Source: Parabacteroides faecalis (GTDB lineage: Bacteria; Bacteroidota; Bacteroidia; Bacteroidales; Tannerellaceae). From it: 40,616 nt of DNA. The stretch covers positions 1 to 40,616 of the forward strand of contig NZ_JAKZMM010000037.1 in assembly GCF_022809355.1 (NCBI RefSeq). The letters are read 5' to 3'. The first letter of the stretch is position 1. Each line of letters begins with the position of its first letter. This document shows, piece by piece, positions 35,233 through 40,616 of this stretch. The notes beneath the pieces were generated by a model. That model did not search any database. It was not told the DNA's origin and saw only the letters and a list, made by a program, of their open reading frames with translations. Made by a program: the position numbers and the translations under genes.

Positions 35233-36825
35233 TTATTTAACTCCTACTATTTTATGATACCTTTCTTCATCATTCAAGATACGCAATGCTTCCTGATAAC
35301 TGTCATTGACGTCATTAATGATATAGAAATATTCTGTCATATCATACAGATCCCGGGCTATCAAAGCCTTTATCTGCAACTGAATCAACGGCAAAGAACG
35401 GTTGTATTCTTCTTCTTTAAAGGTAATCTTCGCTTCTTCAGCCATCTTCTTCAGTTCGTTCATGATTTCATCAGTTACCACGAATTTCTCTTTATAGACC
35501 TGCGGCTTCTTGTATGTCTTTCCTAATTCGTCCCGATGCCGGTCCAGATAATTCATGGCTACCCGATTTACCAATCCTTTTGCTACAATATCCCGATGAT
35601 AATCTGAATAGCGCGTCGTATCCATCGGAATAAAAACGTCAGGCATGATACCGCCGCCGCCATAAACCGTACGTCCATTTGCCAACGTACTGTATTTCAT
35701 TGAATCCGGGAAGTGAATACTATCTGCACTCATCAGTTCTCCCCGATTATAACGATCAATCAAGTCGTGTGCATAGTCTTCTCCCTTTCCTTTCTCATAC
35801 GGCTTCTGGATGCAACGTCCGGTCGGTGTATAGTAACGGGCTACTGTCAGACGGATCATCGAACCATCCGGAAGCGGAAGCGGACGTTGTACCAATCCTT
35901 TTCCGAAGGTACGGCGACCCACGATCACACCACGATCCCAATCTTGTACAGCTCCTGAAAGGATTTCACTGGCACTGGCAGAAGATTCATCTACCAGAAT
36001 AACCAATTCACCGTCTTCAAATGAGCCTTGTGCTGTCGAAATGGCATCTTGTCTTTTCTGTTTCGAACCTTGTGTATAAACAATCTGTTTGCCTCGTGCC
36101 AGAAATTCGTCAGCCAGTTCAATAGCTACATTCAGATAACCGCCACCATTACCCTGTAAGTCAAGAATCAATTTCTTCATTCCTTTCTTATCCAAGGTTT
36201 TCAAGGCTTCTTTAAATTCGTCGGTAGAAGAAGCAGCAAAACGGTTCAACTTGATATAACCGATTGACTTATCTGCCATATAAACGGCATCAATACTGTG
36301 TACCGGTATTTTTCCCCGAACAATGGTAAAGTCCAGCAGTTCAGATTCACCGTTTCGTTTTACCTTTACCCGAACTTCCGATCCTTTGGGTCCGCGCAGA
36401 CGTTTCATAATATCGGTTGTCTTCATCTTGACTCCGGCTATCACCGTATCATTTACCTGTATAATACGATCACCTGCTACCAAGCCTACTTTTTCAGACG
36501 GACCACCGGGTATCACTTGAATTACATAGACTGTATCGGTCAAAACATTAAACTGAATACCGATTCCGTCGAAGTTGCCTTCCAACGGTTCAGTCATCTC
36601 TTTCGTTTCTTCCGGATCTGTATAGGTAGAATGAGGATCCAGTTTTTCCAACATACCTACAATGGCATCTTCTACCAGTTTACCTTCATCGGTTGGATCC
36701 ACATACAAGTTGGTTACTGCATACAAAGCCATCTGTAACTTCCGGGCATCCATATCCGGCTTCTGGGCAACAACCGAAAAACAGGTTGCTGCAATCCAAA
36801 GGGACAATAATGCTATTCGCTTCAT
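35233..36825 (-). CDS. S41-family carboxy-terminal processing protease
   Basis: A periplasmic serine protease of the CtpA/Prc type, 530 residues. A signal peptide ends near SVVAQ. A PDZ domain spans about 85-170 (GIGIQF and GDRIIQVND). The catalytic core has the Ser-Lys dyad: Ser284 in SSASASE, and Lys309 in RTFGKG, 25 residues later, as in the family. It clips C-terminal tails of envelope proteins. A C-terminal extension of about 130 residues, common in Bacteroidetes members, follows the core. It lies between coaD (36 bp away) and the first CHR gene (2 bp). The physiological targets are unknown. Confidence 0.93.
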   Translation of the reverse strand: MKRIALLSLWIAATCFSVVAQKPDMDARKLQMALYAVTNLYVDPTDEGKLVEDAIVGMLEKLDPHSTYTDPEETKEMTEPLEGNFDGIGIQFNVLTDTVYVIQVIPGGPSEKVGLVAGDRIIQVNDTVIAGVKMKTTDIMKRLRGPKGSEVRVKVKRNGESELLDFTIVRGKIPVHSIDAVYMADKSIGYIKLNRFAASSTDEFKEALKTLDKKGMKKLILDLQGNGGGYLNVAIELADEFLARGKQIVYTQGSKQKRQDAISTAQGSFEDGELVILVDESSASASEILSGAVQDWDRGVIVGRRTFGKGLVQRPLPLPDGSMIRLTVARYYTPTGRCIQKPYEKGKGEDYAHDLIDRYNRGELMSADSIHFPDSMKYSTLANGRTVYGGGGIMPDVFIPMDTTRYSDYHRDIVAKGLVNRVAMNYLDRHRDELGKTYKKPQVYKEKFVVTDEIMNELKKMAEEAKITFKEEEYNRSLPLIQLQIKALIARDLYDMTEYFYIINDVNDSYQEALRILNDEERYHKIVGVK

Positions 36826-36861
36826 CTACTCAAAAACTTATAAACTTACACACTCAATATT

Positions 36862-37323
36862 CTAGGGAAGGAATGCCGAAACATCTTTCCCGAAATGCAA
36901 CAATTCACGTACCGCACTCGAACTGATATGCGCATACTGCGGCTCGGCCAGCAAGAAAACCGTTTCAATGCCGGTCAACGTCCGATTAATGTCGGCAATT
37001 GTCTTTTCATATTCAAAGTCAATGACAGAACGAATGCCCCGCAAGATAAACTGGGCTCCTGTCTTTTCTGCCAGGTCGGTAGTTAGTGTATGATAGGTTG
37101 TCACTTCAATTCGCGGATCATCCTGAAAAAGGGAACGGATAGCTTCCAGTCTTTCTTCCAGCGGAAAGCAGGATTGTTTGTTTTCGTTGATTCCGATAGC
37201 AATGATAATCCGGTCGGCCAATGCCAGTCCTCGTTTTACCAACGATTGGTGTCCTATCGTAAACGGATCAAACGATCCGGGAAAAAGAGCAATCCTTTCT
37301 TGCTTCTGTTCGCTTCTTTCCAT
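36862..37323 (-). CDS. coaD: Phosphopantetheine adenylyltransferase
   Basis: Catalyses the fourth step of coenzyme A synthesis, joining ATP to 4'-phosphopantetheine in the cytoplasm; 153 residues, the normal length. The nucleotidyltransferase motif GSFDPFTIGH ends with TIGH at 22-25. LRGIRSVIDFEYE at 94-106 and ISSSAVREL at about 133-141 are the other conserved parts. It is 3 bp after parE and part of the same minus-strand unit. Confidence 0.97.
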   Translation of the reverse strand: MERSEQKQERIALFPGSFDPFTIGHQSLVKRGLALADRIIIAIGINENKQSCFPLEERLEAIRSLFQDDPRIEVTTYHTLTTDLAEKTGAQFILRGIRSVIDFEYEKTIADINRTLTGIETVFLLAEPQYAHISSSAVRELLHFGKDVSAFLP

Positions 37324-37326
37324 ATG

Positions 37327-39195
37327 CTAGTTTATCAAATCCTCTTCTATTACCAAATTGTCAATGATGAAATTCTGGCGTTCCATGGTATTCTTTCCCA
37401 TGTAGAATTCCAACATTTCCTTGACTAAGTCTTCCTTTTTCATTGATACCTGATCCAAACGGATGTCTTTTCCGATAAAATGACGAAACTCGTCCGGTGA
37501 GATTTCTCCCAATCCTTTGAATCGGGTAATTTCCGGATTCCTTCCTAATGCCAGGATGGCCTGTTGCTTCTCTTCTTCGCTGTAACAATAGATGGTCTTC
37601 TGTTTGTTACGAACTCGGAAAAGGGGCGTTTGAAGGATATAGACATGCTTCTGTTTGATCAGATCCGGGAAAAACTGAAGAAAGAAAGTAATCAACAGCA
37701 AACGGATATGCATACCGTCCACATCCGCATCGGTTGCGATGATTACCTTGTTATAACGCAGACCGTCCAAACCGTCTTCTATATTCAATGCGGCCTGAAG
37801 CAAATTGAACTCTTCGTTTTCATAAACGATCTTCTTCGTCAGTCCGTAACTGTTCAACGGTTTTCCACGCAGACTGAATACAGCCTGGAAATTTGGATCC
37901 CGGCTTTTGGTGATGGACCCGCTGGCCGAATCACCCTCGGTAATAAAGATACACGTATCTTCCTTCTGATCTCCTTTCGCATCGTTCAGGTGAATCCGAC
38001 AATCACGGAGTTTCTTGTTATGCAGATTAGCCTTTTTGGCACGCTCACGCGCCAGTTTGGTTACTCCGGCTATGGCCTTGCGTTCTTTCTCCGATTCTTG
38101 GATCTTGCGAAGCAGAATATCGGATGTTTCCGGATCTTTATGCAGGTAATTATCCAGTTCCTTCTTGATAAAATCGTTGATAAACTTGGATACTGTAGGT
38201 CCTTCCGGTCCCATATCTTTCGAACCCAGCTTCGTCTTGGTCTGACTTTCAAAGACCGGTTCTTCTACTTTTACACTGATGGCGGCAACAATACCGGCAC
38301 GAATATCCGTATAATCGAAGTTCTTGTTGTAATATTCCTTGATAACACGTCCGACTGCTTCCTTAAAAGCCGACAGATGTGTACCACCTTGTGTTGTATG
38401 CTGACCGTTTACGAACGAATAATATTCTTCTCCGTACTGGTTACTGTGTGTAATCACTACTTCAATATCCTCGCCTTTCAGATGGATGATGGGATAAAGT
38501 GGTTCGGTTGTCATATTTTCATTCAGCAAATCAACCAGACCATTCCGCGAATGATAACGTTTCCCGTTATAAAGAATCGTCAGTCCGCTGTTCAAAAAGA
38601 CATAATTCTTCAACAACGTTTCAACAAACTCATCTTTATACTGATAATCCTTGAATATTGTATTATCGGGTACGAATACTACTTTCGTTCCATTGGCTTC
38701 CTGAGTAGGTTGTATATCCGATTCATCAATAATGACAGCCTTGTTATATTCTACCCGTTTGCATTCTCCGTCACGACAACTGGTTATCAGGAAATAACTG
38801 CTCAGGGCATTGACAGCTTTGATACCGACACCATTCAAACCGACCGATTTCTTGAAAGCTTTACTATCGTATTTGGCACCGGTGTTCATTTTACTGGAGA
38901 CATCAACGACCTTGCCCAGCGGCACACCACGGCCGTAATCGCGAACCGTTACGGTACCGTCGGAGATGGTTACTTCGATTGTCTTGCCGAATCCCATCAT
39001 GTATTCGTCAATTGAATTGTCGAGTACCTCCTTCAGTAACACATAAATTCCGTCGTCAGCATAACTTCCATCGCCTAATTTACCGATATACATTCCCGGT
39101 CGGCGGCGGATATGTTCCATCCAGTCGAGGGTTTTAATATCGTCATCATTATACGATACAGCATCTGGTTGCGACGTCATGTTCAGTTCTTCCAT
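37327..39195 (-). CDS. parE: DNA topoisomerase IV subunit B (GyrB-like)
   Basis: The ATPase subunit of a type II topoisomerase that separates daughter chromosomes, 622 residues. The GHKL ATPase domain carries RRRPGMYIG at about 30-38, EVLDNSIDE at 56-64 and the lid [14 protein letters not shown] at 119-132. The TOPRIM domain has EGDSASGS at 420-427, DADVDG at 489-494 and RFKGLGEI at 558-565. The lack of the longer GyrB C-terminal insert favours ParE over GyrB. The partner parC is not in the window, although in many Bacteroidetes it lies nearby. An AGGAGA site precedes the ATG. It is 15 bp after the GNAT-like gene and 3 bp before coaD. Confidence 0.92.
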   Translation of the reverse strand: MEELNMTSQPDAVSYNDDDIKTLDWMEHIRRRPGMYIGKLGDGSYADDGIYVLLKEVLDNSIDEYMMGFGKTIEVTISDGTVTVRDYGRGVPLGKVVDVSSKMNTGAKYDSKAFKKSVGLNGVGIKAVNALSSYFLITSCRDGECKRVEYNKAVIIDESDIQPTQEANGTKVVFVPDNTIFKDYQYKDEFVETLLKNYVFLNSGLTILYNGKRYHSRNGLVDLLNENMTTEPLYPIIHLKGEDIEVVITHSNQYGEEYYSFVNGQHTTQGGTHLSAFKEAVGRVIKEYYNKNFDYTDIRAGIVAAISVKVEEPVFESQTKTKLGSKDMGPEGPTVSKFINDFIKKELDNYLHKDPETSDILLRKIQESEKERKAIAGVTKLARERAKKANLHNKKLRDCRIHLNDAKGDQKEDTCIFITEGDSASGSITKSRDPNFQAVFSLRGKPLNSYGLTKKIVYENEEFNLLQAALNIEDGLDGLRYNKVIIATDADVDGMHIRLLLITFFLQFFPDLIKQKHVYILQTPLFRVRNKQKTIYCYSEEEKQQAILALGRNPEITRFKGLGEISPDEFRHFIGKDIRLDQVSMKKEDLVKEMLEFYMGKNTMERQNFIIDNLVIEEDLIN

Positions 39196-39210
39196 ATTGT
39201 CTCCTGTTCT

Positions 39211-40344
39211 TTATCCTATTTTCTTGATAAAAGCACGGCGAGTCTTGTGATGTTCCCGCTTGAAATAGTCCCACTGAGCCTGAACAGCGTTATTGCTTTC
39301 CAGTTCCGGATTGCTTTCAGCATATTCAACACCCAATTTATTATAGATCGGAATCAAATCATTAAACAGCAAAGCGTTTACACCTTTACTCTGATATTCC
39401 GGCAAAACACCCATCAGATACAAATCGACTACCTTCGGTTTCGTCTTCAAAGCCTTCAACAAATGAATCCAACCGAACGGGAAAAGATGTCCGTTTGCCT
39501 TCTTCATTGCATGGGAAAGGTTTGGCAAAGAAATACCAAAGCCTACTACTTCGTCATCTTCTTCCCGGACAATTACCGTCACCAGGTCATAACGAAGCAT
39601 CGGAATATACATATTGATATAATAGTCAATTTGCTTTTGTGTCAGTTTGGAGAAACCATACAACGGAGCATACGCTTCATTCAGCGTATTGAACACCTTA
39701 TGTGCATATGGCATGATTTCCTTGGCATTTTTGAATTTCATGATCTTCAAGCCATACTTCTTCTTGACGATCTCGCCAATCCGCTGGTGTTTCTCGGGAA
39801 TACCTTCACGCGGAACGAAGATCTTGAACTCATGCCAGTCCTGATCCTTCACATATCCCATACGTTCCATGTGTTGCGGATAATAAGGGAAATTATAAAT
39901 GGTCGCTATGGTTCCAACCTGATCAAACCCATCTATCAGCATACCTTCGTGATCCATATCCGTAAACCCCATCGGACCTTGCAATTCTTCCATACCTTTC
40001 TGTTTGGCCCAGTCTTCAACCGCTTTGAATAAGGCGTCAACTACTTCCTGGTCGTCGATAAAGTCAACGAAACCAAAGCGAGCCCGCTTCTGTCCCCAAG
40101 TTTCATTACTACCCCGGTTGATAATTCCGGTAATACGTCCTACCACCTGATCATTCCGATAAGCCAGAAAACTGATGGAATCGCAAACCTCGAAAGCAGG
40201 ATTTCTTTTCGGATCCAATGTCATCATTTCTTCCTCAATCAAACCGGGTACATGATAAGGGTTTCCTTTATATAAATCGATATTGAACTTAACAAACTTC
40301 TTAAGTTCTTTCTTTGTCGTTACTTCTCTTATTATTACACTCAT
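39211..40344 (-). CDS. GNAT-like acetyltransferase, two-domain type
   Basis: A cytoplasmic protein of 377 residues resembling the GNAT fold. The clearest sign is the acetyl-CoA motif A near the C-terminus: LMGVLPEYQSKGVNALLF, with Q/RxxG/A-like SKGVNA, followed by NPELESNNAVQAQW. An N-terminal half with FLAYRNDQVVGRITGIIN suggests a second, GNAT-like half. The target is unknown. The frame continues to 40440, but ATG 40344 is chosen because a -7 box at 40366-40373 lies inside the extension. It leads the operon with parE, coaD, the S41 protease and the CHR pair. Confidence 0.8.
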   Translation of the reverse strand: MSVIIREVTTKKELKKFVKFNIDLYKGNPYHVPGLIEEEMMTLDPKRNPAFEVCDSISFLAYRNDQVVGRITGIINRGSNETWGQKRARFGFVDFIDDQEVVDALFKAVEDWAKQKGMEELQGPMGFTDMDHEGMLIDGFDQVGTIATIYNFPYYPQHMERMGYVKDQDWHEFKIFVPREGIPEKHQRIGEIVKKKYGLKIMKFKNAKEIMPYAHKVFNTLNEAYAPLYGFSKLTQKQIDYYINMYIPMLRYDLVTVIVREEDDEVVGFGISLPNLSHAMKKANGHLFPFGWIHLLKALKTKPKVVDLYLMGVLPEYQSKGVNALLFNDLIPIYNKLGVEYAESNPELESNNAVQAQWDYFKREHHKTRRAFIKKIG

Positions 40345-40365
40345 GGATACTTCTGCTTTGACTGG

Positions 40366-40373
40366 CAAAGTTA
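40366..40373 (-). promoter_or_regulatory. -7 box of the GNAT-parE-coaD operon
   Basis: Minus-strand TAACTTTG matches TAnnTTTG. It lies 21 bp before the ATG at 40344. I see no clear -33 box. Confidence 0.6.
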
Positions 40374-40550
40374 CACAAAAAAATTCAGAAGTATAGCATG
40401 CTGATTTCGCAGGTTTCGCATCCGACCAACAGAAAAACAAGGTTTTTACCTAGTTTAACGGAGGGTTGATCGACCACTCAGACTTTCATCTGAAAAGGTT
40501 TTCGGTAAATGTCTTTTTGTAAATAAGGTTGACTCCTAAAAAGCAAGAAG

Positions 40551-40616
40551 ATGAAAGAAAGCAATTATGAACAAGAGAAGTTTCGGAAGAATTTGGAAAG
40601 AGAGATTTTCCGTTTG
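40551..40616 (+). CDS. Start of an unidentified gene, cut by the window edge
   Basis: ATG 40551 opens a frame of 22 codons to the last base without a stop. It reads MKESNYEQEKFRKNL and then EREIFRL. The upstream AAGCAAGAAG could be a weak ribosome-binding site. The piece is charged and helix-like, with no signal peptide. It is too short to identify, and I see no TAnnTTTG box in the 200 bp upstream. The gap 40345-40550 also has a small near-palindrome GGTTGATCGACC at about 40467-40478. Confidence 0.45.
   Translation, partial: MKESNYEQEKFRKNLEREIFRL

Noticed and set aside
37564-39015. A long antisense frame (483 codons) opposite parE
   Set aside because: It starts with TTG, is rich in Phe, Tyr, Ile and Cys without a domain, and mirrors the coding bias of parE. 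The similar frame at 39112-40032 is rejected for the same reason.
37327-39195. DNA gyrase subunit B
   Set aside because: Sequence motifs are shared with GyrB, but the length and the lack of the longer insert favour ParE. Without parC in view this is likely, not certain.

Overview
The window looks like a chromosomal segment of a gut Bacteroidales bacterium, most likely Parabacteroides or a close relative. The genus is an impression, not a proof. The order is supported by two SusC/SusD pairs, a LytS-like kinase with a LytTR regulator, a rubrerythrin, and repeated Bacteroidetes-type promoters (a -7 box TAnnTTTG, often with TTG/TTTG about 20 bp upstream). These boxes also decide several start codons. 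No phage, insertion sequence, CRISPR array or rRNA was found.

Layout. 1-3.1 kb: tRNA-Lys and an AI-2E-family permease (minus), divergent from a DacB-type D-Ala-D-Ala carboxypeptidase (plus). 3.0-9.9 kb, all minus: a TolC-like channel, a MacA-like adaptor, an ABC ATPase and a MacB-like permease, which form a tripartite pump, followed by a membrane histidine kinase and a LytTR response regulator. 10.1-12.5 kb, plus: tyrS, tRNA-Gln and rubrerythrin. 12.9-24.3 kb, plus: an alpha-glucan locus of SusC, SusD, a small unknown secreted protein, a terminator, then pulA (type I pullulanase), an MFS sugar transporter and malQ with CBM20-like domains. 24.4-31.0 kb, minus: a DUF6261-like protein, then an orphan SusD/SusC pair. 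31.3-34.1 kb: a VOC protein (minus) and a patatin phospholipase with a C-terminal barrel (plus). 34.1-40.3 kb, minus: GNAT-like protein, parE, coaD, an S41 protease and two half-size chromate-family transporters. A gene start is cut by the right edge.

How the parts may work together (inference). The pump and the kinase/regulator probably form a self-regulated envelope-stress or efflux module. A 21-bp-period direct repeat upstream of the tolC promoter has the geometry of a LytTR binding site. In the glucan locus, SusC/SusD would import malto-oligosaccharides, pullulanase would debranch them in the periplasm, the MFS protein would move them across the inner membrane and MalQ would disproportionate them in the cytoplasm.

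The least explained structure is a set of three tandem arrays between genes, two with a 42-bp period and one with a 21-bp period. Both are whole numbers of DNA helical turns. The array sequences are unrelated, and each lies between the end of one transcription unit and the start of the next gene.
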